Positions 26,315 to 34,039 of a DNA stretch of 64,000 bases are shown piece after piece. The notes beneath the pieces are model-generated. The model was not told the DNA's origin. It searched no databases and worked only from the letters and a program-made list of their open reading frames with translations. The position numbers were made by a program, and so were the translations under genes. The DNA is taken from contig CAYSLU010000012.1 of the NCBI GenBank assembly GCA_964431965.1, forward strand, positions 1-64,000, given 5' to 3'. How positions within the stretch are numbered: position 1 is the stretch's first letter; each line of letters opens with the position of its first letter. This DNA is from CAYSLU01 sp964431965. Lineage in GTDB: Bacteria; Verrucomicrobiota; Kiritimatiellia; CAIKKV01; CAYSLU01.

Positions 26315-27492
26315 GGAGTGGCGAGCACCTCGGCGTACAGCGCCTCGACAGCCCGGGCCACACGCGCCCCCTCGAACCGCTCGGCGATCCGCGCCCGCGC
26401 GCCACGCCCCAGCGACTCCGCCGCAGCCTTGTCGCCCGCAAGTGACAGGATGGCCATTGCCAGGGCATCGGCATCCCCCGGCGGCACCAGGAGCCCGCTC
26501 ACGCCGTGCTCAACGATCTCCGCCGGTCCGGCCCGGTTCACCGCCACGACCGGCCGACCGCATGCCATGGCTTCCGCGAGCGCCCGACCGAACGGCTCGG
26601 CGTCCGCCGGGTGGGCGACGATGTCGAGCGCTGCGTGCGTCGCGCGCATGTCCCGGCGCCCGCCCGCGAAGGTCAGCCGCTCCGCAATCCCGCGCGCCGC
26701 CGCCGCCTGTCGCAGCCGCTCGCGATAGCCCGCGTGCTCGCCCAGCAGATCCTCGCCGACCAGCACAAATGACAGCCGACCGTCACGCGCGGCGGCCTGG
26801 GCCACCGCCTCGATGAACAGGTCGTGCCGCTTCCACGGAACCAGATTCGCCACCATCCCGACGACGATGCGTTCCGGACCGAGCCCCCACTCGGCGCGTA
26901 CCCTCAGCCTCAGCGGATCATCGCCAGCCATGGGCGCGAAGGCCGTCGTATCGACGCCGTTCGGAATGAGCCGCAGCCGCTCCCCGATCCCCTCCTCGCG
27001 CAGCTGCCGGGCCACGGCGGCCGAGATAGCCACCACGCGGGTCGCCCGCCGGGCCGCCCACCGAAGCGGCGGCGGCAGACGCACCATGTCGCGGCAATGC
27101 CAGATCAGCGGAACCCCCAGCCGCCGGGTGGCCCAAGCCGCTGCGATGCCGGCAGACGAGCCGTTGGCGTGAATCAGCTGGATCGACTCCCGCTCGGCGA
27201 TGCGCGCCAACGCATTCGCCGAGCGCGCCACCCGCGCCGCGTCGATTGCGAGCCGGATCGGATTCCACGTCCGCTTGAGCCGGCACGGCGGAATCTCGTG
27301 CACGGCCGCCCCGAGCCGGCGCAACTCGTCAGCCAGGCGCCCCTCTCCGGGAACCGCCACCGCCGGGCAGACGCGCTCACGGCTCACGAGCCGAACCAGA
27401 TCCAGCAAGGCAACCTCAGCGCCGCCGATCGCGGCGACCTGGCTAACGTAAAGGACTCTGACCGGAGTCGCCATGTGCGCGCGTCCCGTCAC
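26311..27492 (-). CDS. GT4-family glycosyltransferase, 393 aa
   Basis: GT-B glycosyltransferase. N-terminal RVLYVSQVAAIGGAEVALLD carries the GGAE acceptor-side loop seen in exopolysaccharide GT4 enzymes. The donor half has VVGMVANLVPWKRHDLFIEA, FAGGRRDMRATHAALDIVAH and the E-x7-E stretch AEPFGRALAEAMACGRPVVA. The start is either GTG 27492, overlapping the hydrolase stop as GTGA, or ATG 27474; the first is listed because GTGA/ATGA overlaps are the rule in this operon. It is the first of three consecutive GT4 genes. Confidence 0.9.
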   Translation of the reverse strand: MTGRAHMATPVRVLYVSQVAAIGGAEVALLDLVRLVSRERVCPAVAVPGEGRLADELRRLGAAVHEIPPCRLKRTWNPIRLAIDAARVARSANALARIAERESIQLIHANGSSAGIAAAWATRRLGVPLIWHCRDMVRLPPPLRWAARRATRVVAISAAVARQLREEGIGERLRLIPNGVDTTAFAPMAGDDPLRLRVRAEWGLGPERIVVGMVANLVPWKRHDLFIEAVAQAAARDGRLSFVLVGEDLLGEHAGYRERLRQAAAARGIAERLTFAGGRRDMRATHAALDIVAHPADAEPFGRALAEAMACGRPVVAVNRAGPAEIVEHGVSGLLVPPGDADALAMAILSLAGDKAAAESLGRGARARIAERFEGARVARAVEALYAEVLATP

Positions 27493-28367
27493 GGCCGGGC
27501 CGCCGGCAGGCCGCCAAGCCAGCGCTCCGTGACGGCCAGGACGTTCGCCCGAGCCGCCAGCGAGTAGAAGCTGTGGTCTGCGCCCGGCTCCACGTGGAAT
27601 TCGTGCGGCATGCCGGCCTGGCGAGCCACGGCCTCGAACTGCCGCATCGCAGGCGCGGCTTCGGGATCAGCGCCGCCGTAAACGAAGAGGACATGCCCAC
27701 GGAATCCCGCGAACTCCCGAAGGATGGACTGATCCTCTCGGACCTCGCTCGAGCCCGCCGCGGCGCGCCCTGCCAGGGCCCGTCCGACGAGGTGCGTGTT
27801 CACGCGAAACGACAGGATCTTGGCCCAGGTCGCCGGCTGCAGGAGCTTTCGGGCATACGTGCGGAGGACCGACGCGGACCGGCGAGCCTTCCGCTCCGCC
27901 TGGGCCGCCCCGGCCATCGCCTCAGCCGACCACAGCACGAGCGCGTCCACGCGGCCGTCGGCGCGGCACGCACCCATGGCCACTTTCGCGCCCGAGCAGA
28001 CGCCCGCCAGCACGATCCGTCTCGGCTGGCACGCGCTCCGCACGAAGGCGACGGCCGCGCCCGCGTCCTCGACCATGCGGCCGATCGACGCGTCCTCAGC
28101 CGCCCCGCCGCTGTCGCCCCGCCCGCGGAAGTCGAACCGCAGCGAGCTGTATCCGTCCGCCGCCCAGCGCCGGGCCGCATCAACAAACAGCCGATGGGGC
28201 CCGATCCGATATCCGCCCCATCCGTGGAGAAAGATGACGGCCGTCCCGCGGTCCGATGCAGCGGGCGGCCGCGCGAGGATTCCGGCGACCGGCTCATCGG
28301 GATGCCCGAACGCCACGCTCGACTCACATGCGGCATCGCCCGGCTTCGGCTCGAGGCTGGTCGTCAT
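27489..28367 (-). CDS. Alpha/beta hydrolase with Cys nucleophile elbow (exosortase-A-associated hydrolase-1-like)
   Basis: An alpha/beta-hydrolase fold protein of 292 residues. The oxyanion region is VIFLHGWGGYRIGPHRLF, followed by SSLRFDFRGRGDSGGA. The nucleophile elbow reads LAGVCSGAKVAMG, with Cys in place of Ser. The acid is probably in FVYGGADPEAAPAM and the His in VEPGADHSFYSLAARA. From memory, the hydrolase-1 family of exosortase-A exopolysaccharide loci has the same GxC elbow and size. It sits between a matrixin and three GT4 genes, overlapping both by 4 bases. It may release or transfer an acyl group within the glycan-lipid pathway; no exosortase is present in this window. Confidence 0.75.
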   Translation of the reverse strand: MTTSLEPKPGDAACESSVAFGHPDEPVAGILARPPAASDRGTAVIFLHGWGGYRIGPHRLFVDAARRWAADGYSSLRFDFRGRGDSGGAAEDASIGRMVEDAGAAVAFVRSACQPRRIVLAGVCSGAKVAMGACRADGRVDALVLWSAEAMAGAAQAERKARRSASVLRTYARKLLQPATWAKILSFRVNTHLVGRALAGRAAAGSSEVREDQSILREFAGFRGHVLFVYGGADPEAAPAMRQFEAVARQAGMPHEFHVEPGADHSFYSLAARANVLAVTERWLGGLPAARP

Positions 28368-30061
28368 GGGATTCGGCTCATCCGAAGGAATCGGGCCGCG
28401 TTGGTCGGGACCGAAACGACGCCCACGCCCCCGGTTGGCGCAACGGGGTTCGCGCAGCGCGTGAAACGCCCCGTCAGGCTCGCACTCGCCTCCAGCGCAT
28501 ACAGGTCGAGCATGCGCGCCTGCCAGCGCAGGGCCGCAGGGGCCAGCATCATAATCCGCATGTTCGAGGCCCGATCCCTCGGGTTCGAGCCGATGAGGTA
28601 CTCCGTGAGGTTCGGATAGCCGTCCCCGTCCGCGTCATCCGCGGCGCGGGAGCTGTCGCTGACTCTCGGGTCGAGGTGGCCGAAGTGCGTGTTCATCCAG
28701 GCGTTCGGAAGACCGTCACTGCCCGAGTTGCCCGACTCCGAGTAGGAGTCGCTGTAGTAAGCGACCACCCGCACTTCGGCCGGCGGGGACAGGTTCACCC
28801 CGTCCGACCATCGAACGTGAACGCGGTCATAGAACTCGCCGGACAAGGGATCCGCAACCTCGTAATCGGTGTCCGACCACCACGCATAGATGTAGCCCAG
28901 GCGATTGCTGGACGTCGAAAACGATCCGTAGTCAGAGGTCATATTGGTCAGCTGGATCGACAGCGGCGCCCCCTGCAAGTCCGCACCCCAGAGCATCAAT
29001 TCGTTCACTCCGGGAATCGCCGGCGGCGGACTGCCGACCACAATCCGCATCACGCGTCCGTACCCGTAGGGCGGCGTGTTGGTGGGGTAGATGCTCCGGA
29101 TCGTCGCCACATCGTCCGTGCCGAGCGAGGCGCCCCGCCCATCGCCGTGAGCCGCCGGCCACATGAGCGCCGGAGCGTTGCTCGAATGCGCCAGCCCGAG
29201 CGCATGCCCCACCTCGTGCCCCAGAACCTCTTCGTACGTCAGCAGATTGGAAATGCCGGCCGCCGTGTGGCTGACAATGACGTATCCGCGCACGGTCCGA
29301 TAGAATTCCCTCGCTCCAATCCGTCCGCCCTCGCCGCCCGACGCGTAGTCGTCGGTGTAGCCCTCAACCCGCCCGCCGACGCCCATCACATCGACCATGT
29401 AGGCCCCGACGCGGTTGTACGGATCCCCCAGCTGGATGCAGATGGCCCCGGGATGGCTGGTCACGGCATCGGCGCCCCTTCCGAACGTTTCCAGTCCCAT
29501 GTCGGTGAAGATCAGGGAGGAGTTGGTCCGCCAAGCCGACAGCGCATGGCTGAGCGCCGTCAGCGCCTGAGCGGTCGATACGCCGGCCGGCAGCACGGAC
29601 GCGTCGACGTAGTACGGAATGCCCTCGCCTCGATCGCTAGCCGTGAACCGCCCCGGCACGCCGTTGCTCCCGGCCAGCAGATTCCCGGCTGGAGCCACGG
29701 TCAGAAGCCCGGGTGCCCCGGCGATCCGGTGGAACGCGCGCAGGCGCAGAACGCCGCCGTCGTCACCAGCCGTGAACACGCCGACATCGCCTGCCCCCAG
29801 CGGCTCATAGCCCCCATACGCGGATCGCTCGCGCCCGACAGAGCCGCCCGCCTGCAGCATCTCAACGTCCGCCGCCCGGCCGAAGTCCGAATGCCGAACC
29901 CACACGCGGGTCATGATGACGCCGTCATCCGCCCGAAACGCCTCGGCCTTCACGACCCGGCCTGTAAAGCAGGCCGTCGCCGGCTCCGGCGCGGCCGCTC
30001 CGGGCCACGGCCCGACCAGCGCGGCCGCACTCATCCAGATCCATGTCACGACACGTCGCAT
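28364..30061 (-). CDS. Secreted matrixin-type metalloprotease, 565 aa
   Basis: Predicted zinc protease exported across the inner membrane. The signal peptide is near WIWMSAAALVGPWPGAAAPE; start 30061 was chosen for it, since in-frame sequence to 30145 lacks this character. The catalytic site is EEVLGHEVGHALGLAHSS (about 277-294), the full HExxHxxGxxH metzincin zinc motif, followed by the ALMWPAAHG Met-turn. After it comes a beta-rich region (about 330-450) and a calcium-type DADGDGYPNLTEYLIGSNPR segment near 515. The stop overlaps the next hydrolase as ATGA. A protease inside a glycan/lipid operon is unusual; it may mature the secreted protein encoded at the operon start. Confidence 0.85.
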   Translation of the reverse strand: MRRVVTWIWMSAAALVGPWPGAAAPEPATACFTGRVVKAEAFRADDGVIMTRVWVRHSDFGRAADVEMLQAGGSVGRERSAYGGYEPLGAGDVGVFTAGDDGGVLRLRAFHRIAGAPGLLTVAPAGNLLAGSNGVPGRFTASDRGEGIPYYVDASVLPAGVSTAQALTALSHALSAWRTNSSLIFTDMGLETFGRGADAVTSHPGAICIQLGDPYNRVGAYMVDVMGVGGRVEGYTDDYASGGEGGRIGAREFYRTVRGYVIVSHTAAGISNLLTYEEVLGHEVGHALGLAHSSNAPALMWPAAHGDGRGASLGTDDVATIRSIYPTNTPPYGYGRVMRIVVGSPPPAIPGVNELMLWGADLQGAPLSIQLTNMTSDYGSFSTSSNRLGYIYAWWSDTDYEVADPLSGEFYDRVHVRWSDGVNLSPPAEVRVVAYYSDSYSESGNSGSDGLPNAWMNTHFGHLDPRVSDSSRAADDADGDGYPNLTEYLIGSNPRDRASNMRIMMLAPAALRWQARMLDLYALEASASLTGRFTRCANPVAPTGGVGVVSVPTNAARFLRMSRIP

Positions 30062-30081
30062 CGATGCACCCACACGGGGCG

Positions 30082-30909
30082 TCACGCCCCAGCCGACAAC
30101 ACGCGGCGAACCCAGTCGGCCGACAGGCGCACCGCGTCGGGACACGCCGCCAGGCCAACCAGGTTCCAGAACGGCATCGCCTTGACCGTGGCGGACTCCA
30201 CCCGCGCGGCCCCGAACGCCCGCCCCACCTCCGCAACCGCCTGGCCCGGTGCGCCACTGCTGGAGATGCCGAGCACCAGCACGTCGCCCGCAAACGCGGC
30301 CGGCCGGCCCGGCCAGTCTATCGCACCCAACTCCTCAAGCAGCGCCGGAGTAACCGGGTACCCGTCGAAGTCCAGCGGGTGCTCCGCCGAGGCCTGTGCC
30401 ATAAGGTCGCCCCTGGCACCATGCGCCTTCCCGCGCGTCAGCATCTCCCGCACCAGCCGCCGCCGCAAATCCTGCGCCAGGCTCCCGCGCGGGTCCGCCA
30501 CCGGCTCCCATAGCGCCAGAAGCCGGACTCCCGGACTCCGCTCCGCCGCCAAGCCGGCAAGGGTCGCTCCAAAACGCAAGCCCAGCAGGCCGATCGGAAC
30601 GCCCGGCGCCAGCCGCCCGAGCTCATCCACCGCAAGGTCGATATCCGCCTGCCAGCCCGACACGCCGGCCTCTTCAAACCGGCCCGAGCTGTCGCCGCAG
30701 CCGCGCAGATCCACGCGCAGGACCGCTACCCCCGCCGCCGCAAACGCGCCGGCCGCGTCGAGCAGTATCCGGTGCGCCGCCTTCTTCTCCTCGAACAGCG
30801 GATGCACGAACGCAAACGCCGCCCGCGGCGGCGCGGGCGGCGCATGGTACCGGGCGAACAGGCGCACGCCGCCCGGGCCGTCCAGAAACATGGGCTGCCC
30901 GAGGTTCAC
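30082..30909 (-). CDS. Alpha/beta-hydrolase-fold protein with Arg elbow (exosortase-A-associated hydrolase-2-like)
   Basis: A 275-residue alpha/beta-hydrolase relative. Early blocks: FLDGPGGVRLFARYHAPP, FAFVHPLFEEKKAAHRILLD and VLRVDLRGCGDSSGRFEEAG. At the nucleophile elbow it reads GLLGLRFGATLAGL, so the Ser is replaced by Arg. This GLRxGA form and the HPLFEE block resemble, from memory, hydrolase 2 of exosortase-A exopolysaccharide loci. Without the nucleophile it is unlikely to hydrolyse by the usual route and may bind an acyl or glycan-lipid intermediate. It is 6 bases downstream of the acyl carrier protein gene, which links it to acyl chemistry. Confidence 0.75.
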   Translation of the reverse strand: MNLGQPMFLDGPGGVRLFARYHAPPAPPRAAFAFVHPLFEEKKAAHRILLDAAGAFAAAGVAVLRVDLRGCGDSSGRFEEAGVSGWQADIDLAVDELGRLAPGVPIGLLGLRFGATLAGLAAERSPGVRLLALWEPVADPRGSLAQDLRRRLVREMLTRGKAHGARGDLMAQASAEHPLDFDGYPVTPALLEELGAIDWPGRPAAFAGDVLVLGISSSGAPGQAVAEVGRAFGAARVESATVKAMPFWNLVGLAACPDAVRLSADWVRRVLSAGA

Positions 30910-30915
30910 ACCCCG

Positions 30916-31173
30916 CTACTTCCCTTCCTGCTTCCGGCGCACGTAGTCCGCAATGCTGGAGACCGACCGGAACGTCTCCAGCGAGAAGTCGTCGTCTTCG
31001 ACGACAATGCCGAATGCCTGCTCGATTCCCACGACCATCTCCAGCAGGCACACCGAGTCCACGCCGTAGTCATCGACGAGCGACTTCTGCTCCTCGATCT
31101 CACCCGGCTTCGCCTTGAGGATCATCCGGTCGACCAGCATCTGCTTCAGCGCGTCTTCAATCTGCTCTGTCAT
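30916..31173 (-). CDS. Acyl carrier protein, 85 aa
   Basis: Small acidic carrier whose Ser40, in DDYGVDSVCLLEMVVG, is the expected phosphopantetheine site. Length and helix pattern (IEDALKQMLVDRMILK at the start, FRSVSSIADYVRRKQEGK at the end) fit ACP. It differs from housekeeping AcpP in having DSVCLLE instead of DSLDTVE, which suggests a pathway-dedicated carrier. Start 31173 is chosen because GAGGA lies upstream and the family begins here; an in-frame ATG exists at 31221. It follows the GT2 gene by 78 bases and precedes the Arg-elbow hydrolase by 6. It probably carries chains for the KS/CLF-like pair of the same operon. Confidence 0.93.
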   Translation of the reverse strand: MTEQIEDALKQMLVDRMILKAKPGEIEEQKSLVDDYGVDSVCLLEMVVGIEQAFGIVVEDDDFSLETFRSVSSIADYVRRKQEGK

Positions 31174-31251
31174 CTCGTCCTCCGGGTCTGAGTCCGTCCG
31201 TCGGGCAGCAGCATGCACCATCGCCGGCCGGCCCGCAATACCCTCCCCCGC

Positions 31252-32118
31252 CTAGTCGATAACCGGCAGCTCGCCGACGCTCTCGAGCGGGCGCCGCTCG
31301 ACCCGGCGCCACCGCGCCTCGGATTCCGCCGGGCCGCTCTCCCGCTCGAACATGTGCCGCCAGCGCTCCTTGAACAGTAGGCCATGCCGCACAATCAGGG
31401 ACGTGTTGGGGATCGACGCCGTTCCGGCGGTTGTGACGCTCTCGAAGTGATACATCTCCGCCTCGGGGACATAGGCGATTCGGTACCCGCGCGCCCGGAG
31501 CCGGTACGAGAAGTCGATGTCCTCGAACTCAACCGGGTTGAACGCCTCGTCCAAGCCCCCGATTTCCTCGAACACGCTCCGCCGAATCATGCAGCATGCG
31601 CTGATGAAGCACTGCACGTCCCGCCCCGCGGTGAACCGCGGATCGTCACGCCGTTCGCCGCGGCCGCAGAAGCACACGCGGCCCGACCGGGTCACGCCGC
31701 CCCCCGCAAACTGGATGTCGTGAGGGGGGAACGGATAGACGATCTTCGGCCCGGCCATCCCCGCTTCGGGCCGTTCCGCCAGCCGCCCAGCCAGGATCGC
31801 CAGCCACCGTCGGCTGCGCAGCGCCACATCGTTGTCGGCAAAAACCACGTGCTCGCCGCGCGCCAGTGCCACGCCCTGGTTGCGCGCCGTCGAGCATCCG
31901 ATGTTCCCGGGGTTGAGCACCAGGCGCACCGGCACGCCACGCCCGCCCGCCTCCCCGCGAAACCCATCGAGCCACTCGCGCGTGCCGTCCGTCGACCCGT
32001 TGTCGACAACGATCAGCTCCCACGCGGCGCCCGTGGTCTCAAGCCAGCTCGACAGACACCGGCGCGTATACGCCAGCTTGTTGTGCGTGAGGGTCACAAC
32101 CGAGACAAGGGGGCTCAC
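31252..32118 (-). CDS. GT2-family glycosyltransferase, 288 aa
   Basis: GT-A fold enzyme that uses a nucleotide sugar, metal dependent. Motifs in order: VSVVTLTHNKLAYTRRCLSS, ELIVVDNGSTDGTREWL (donor Asp), HVVFADNDVALRSRRWLAIL (DxD-type), ISACCMIRRSVFEEIGGLDE and FNPVEFEDIDFSYRLRARG (catalytic ED). The start is GTG 32118, overlapping the E1-beta stop as GTGA. The tail of ~50 residues is charged. It lies between the 2-oxoacid dehydrogenase E1 genes and the ACP gene, so a glycosyl transfer onto or next to the acyl product is plausible. Confidence 0.9.
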   Translation of the reverse strand: MSPLVSVVTLTHNKLAYTRRCLSSWLETTGAAWELIVVDNGSTDGTREWLDGFRGEAGGRGVPVRLVLNPGNIGCSTARNQGVALARGEHVVFADNDVALRSRRWLAILAGRLAERPEAGMAGPKIVYPFPPHDIQFAGGGVTRSGRVCFCGRGERRDDPRFTAGRDVQCFISACCMIRRSVFEEIGGLDEAFNPVEFEDIDFSYRLRARGYRIAYVPEAEMYHFESVTTAGTASIPNTSLIVRHGLLFKERWRHMFERESGPAESEARWRRVERRPLESVGELPVID

Positions 32119-33080
32119 CGCATGAGCTCCCGCGCCGCCGCCGCGATCCGCCCGGCGTCCGGGATGGCGGCCCGCTCGAGCGTCCGGCTCGACGGGATGG
32201 GGATGTCGGGGGTCGTCACCCGCCGGATCGGCGCATCGAGGTAGTCGTGCGCCCGCTCGAAGATGCGGAAGCCGACCTCCGCGCAGATGCCACCGGTCCG
32301 GCACCCCTCCTCAACGAGCACGGCACGGCCCGTCTTGCGCACGGATGCCACCACCAGCTCCGTGTCGAGCGGGCTCAGGCTGCGAAGGTCGATGACCTCG
32401 GCGCTGATGCCCTCCGCCAGCAGATGCTCCGCCGCGCGCCCGGCCTCGACGGCCATCCACGAGTGAGCCACGATGGTTACGTCCGTCCCCTCCACGGCGA
32501 CGCGGGCGCGGCCGATCGGTACCGGCTCGCCGCTGCCCGCCGGACCGCGGAGCCCGTACAGCAGCTTGTGCTCGACGAAGATCACCGGGTTGTCGTCGCG
32601 CACGGCGGCCCGGAAGAGCCCGTCGGCGTCCGCCGGGGTGGCGGGCGCCACAACCTTCAGGCCCGGGATGTGCGTGAACAGCGCCTCGAGCGACTGCGAG
32701 TGCGTGGGCCCGTAGGATCGCCCGCCGCCCCCCACCGTCCGCACGACGATCGGGCACCGCGCCCCAAACACGTACTTCATCTTCGCCGCGTTGTTGACCA
32801 GCTGGTCCGTGCAGAGCGTGATGAAGTCCATGAACATGATCTCGACGATCGGGCGCGAGCCCGCAAGGGCCGCTCCGACGGCCAGGCCCATCACGCCCGG
32901 CTCCGAGATCGGCGTGTTGATCACGCGCTCCGGGCCGAACCGGTCCAGCAGCCCGCGCGTGACCCCGAACGCGCCGCCGTAGCAGCCGATGTCCTCGCCC
33001 AGATGAATGACGGCGGGGTCCCGCTCCATCTCGCCTGCGATGGCGTCCCGGATCGCCTCCTGGCCCGTCACGTCCTTCAC
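32115..33080 (-). CDS. 2-oxoacid dehydrogenase E1 beta subunit, 321 aa
   Basis: Beta subunit of a thiamine-diphosphate-dependent 2-oxoacid dehydrogenase (pyruvate or branched-chain type), partner of the adjacent E1-alpha. Characteristic blocks: VIHLGEDIGCYGGAFGVTRG, VINTPISEPGVMGLAVGAAL (TPP-binding Glu), GGGGRSYGPTHSQSLEALF, and the C-terminal transketolase-like half with VIDLRSLSPLDTELVVASVR and LVEEGCRTGGICAEVGFRIF. Start is GTG 33080, overlapping E1-alpha's stop as GTGA. Substrate is not resolved: pyruvate, acetoin and branched-chain enzymes share these motifs. Position between ketosynthases and ACP suggests it supplies an acyl unit to that pathway. Confidence 0.92.
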   Translation of the reverse strand: MKDVTGQEAIRDAIAGEMERDPAVIHLGEDIGCYGGAFGVTRGLLDRFGPERVINTPISEPGVMGLAVGAALAGSRPIVEIMFMDFITLCTDQLVNNAAKMKYVFGARCPIVVRTVGGGGRSYGPTHSQSLEALFTHIPGLKVVAPATPADADGLFRAAVRDDNPVIFVEHKLLYGLRGPAGSGEPVPIGRARVAVEGTDVTIVAHSWMAVEAGRAAEHLLAEGISAEVIDLRSLSPLDTELVVASVRKTGRAVLVEEGCRTGGICAEVGFRIFERAHDYLDAPIRRVTTPDIPIPSSRTLERAAIPDAGRIAAAARELMR

Positions 33081-34039
33081 GCGTAAACCCCTTCCTCGAG
33101 TCGGCGGGGATCGGGCTCCGCGCTGGCCCGGGCGAATGCGACCGACGCGCGGACCGCGGCCCGCGCTTCCGCGCGCAGCGCGCGATCCCGCTCGGCGTCG
33201 AGCAGCCCGGCCCGCCGCAGCTCCCGCCGGAAGCGCGGGATCGGATCGCGCCGCCGCCACTCCGCCTCCTCCTCGCTCGTGCGATAGCGCCTCGGGTCCC
33301 CCCGCGAGTGCCCCGCGAACCGGTAGGTCTTGCACTCGATCAGCGTCGGACCCTCGCCGGCACGGGCGCGGCGGCACGCCTCCGAGACCGCCTCATGCAC
33401 CACGAGCGGATCGTTGCCGTCCACCACGAATCCCGGCAGTCCGTAGGCGGCCGCCCGGTCCGCCACGTGGGGAATCGCGAACGCCGCGTCGAACCGCGTC
33501 GACATGGCGTAGAGGTTGTTCTCGCACAGGTAGACCACCGGAAGGCGCCATATGGCCGCCATGTTCAGCGACTCGTGGAACGTGCCCTGATTGGACGCGC
33601 CGTCTCCGAAGAAGCACAGCGCCACCTGGCCGGTGCCACGCAGCTTGGCCGACAGCGCCGCGCCGGTTGCCACCGGGATGCTCCCGCCCGTAATCCCGTT
33701 TCCACCCAGGAACCCGATCCGGCGATCCGCCATCAGCTGGCTGCCGCCGCGGCCGCCCGAGTACCCGGTCGCCTTCCCGAACAGCTCCGCCATGATTCGC
33801 CGGGGATCGCCGCCGCGCGCCATGAAGTGCCCATGCCCGCGGTGCGTGCTCGTCACGTAGTCGCGCCGCCCCAGCGCGAAGCAGGCCCCGACCTCGGCGG
33901 CCTCCTGCCCCACACACAGGTGTGCCGTGCCCGCAATCCGGCCCTCCACGAAGAGCCGGTCAACCCGCTCCTCAAAAAAGCGGATCAGCAACATCCGCCG
34001 ATACATCTCCACGCGCATTCTGGATGGGATCCGGCTCAT
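33077..34039 (-). CDS. 2-oxoacid dehydrogenase E1 alpha subunit, 320 aa
   Basis: Decarboxylates a 2-oxoacid using thiamine diphosphate and passes the acyl group to a lipoyl arm. The TPP motif begins GDGASNQGTFHESLNMAA (145-162) and ends at Asn174-Asn175 in VVYLCENN. Other landmarks are GTAHLCVGQEAAEVGACFAL, STHRGHGHFMARGGDP and the phospho-loop-like region TYRFAGHSRGDPRRYR. Start 34039 overlaps the stop of the chain-length-factor-like gene (ATGA). The enzyme would need a lipoyl protein; one is encoded in the same operon at 37232-37729. No E3 dihydrolipoamide dehydrogenase is in the window. Confidence 0.92.
   Translation of the reverse strand: MSRIPSRMRVEMYRRMLLIRFFEERVDRLFVEGRIAGTAHLCVGQEAAEVGACFALGRRDYVTSTHRGHGHFMARGGDPRRIMAELFGKATGYSGGRGGSQLMADRRIGFLGGNGITGGSIPVATGAALSAKLRGTGQVALCFFGDGASNQGTFHESLNMAAIWRLPVVYLCENNLYAMSTRFDAAFAIPHVADRAAAYGLPGFVVDGNDPLVVHEAVSEACRRARAGEGPTLIECKTYRFAGHSRGDPRRYRTSEEEAEWRRRDPIPRFRRELRRAGLLDAERDRALRAEARAAVRASVAFARASAEPDPRRLEEGVYA

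Noticed and set aside
28256..30946. Plus-strand reading frame across the matrixin and hydrolase genes
   Set aside because: Opposite to a zinc protease with an intact HExxHxxGxxH site; no recognisable domain.
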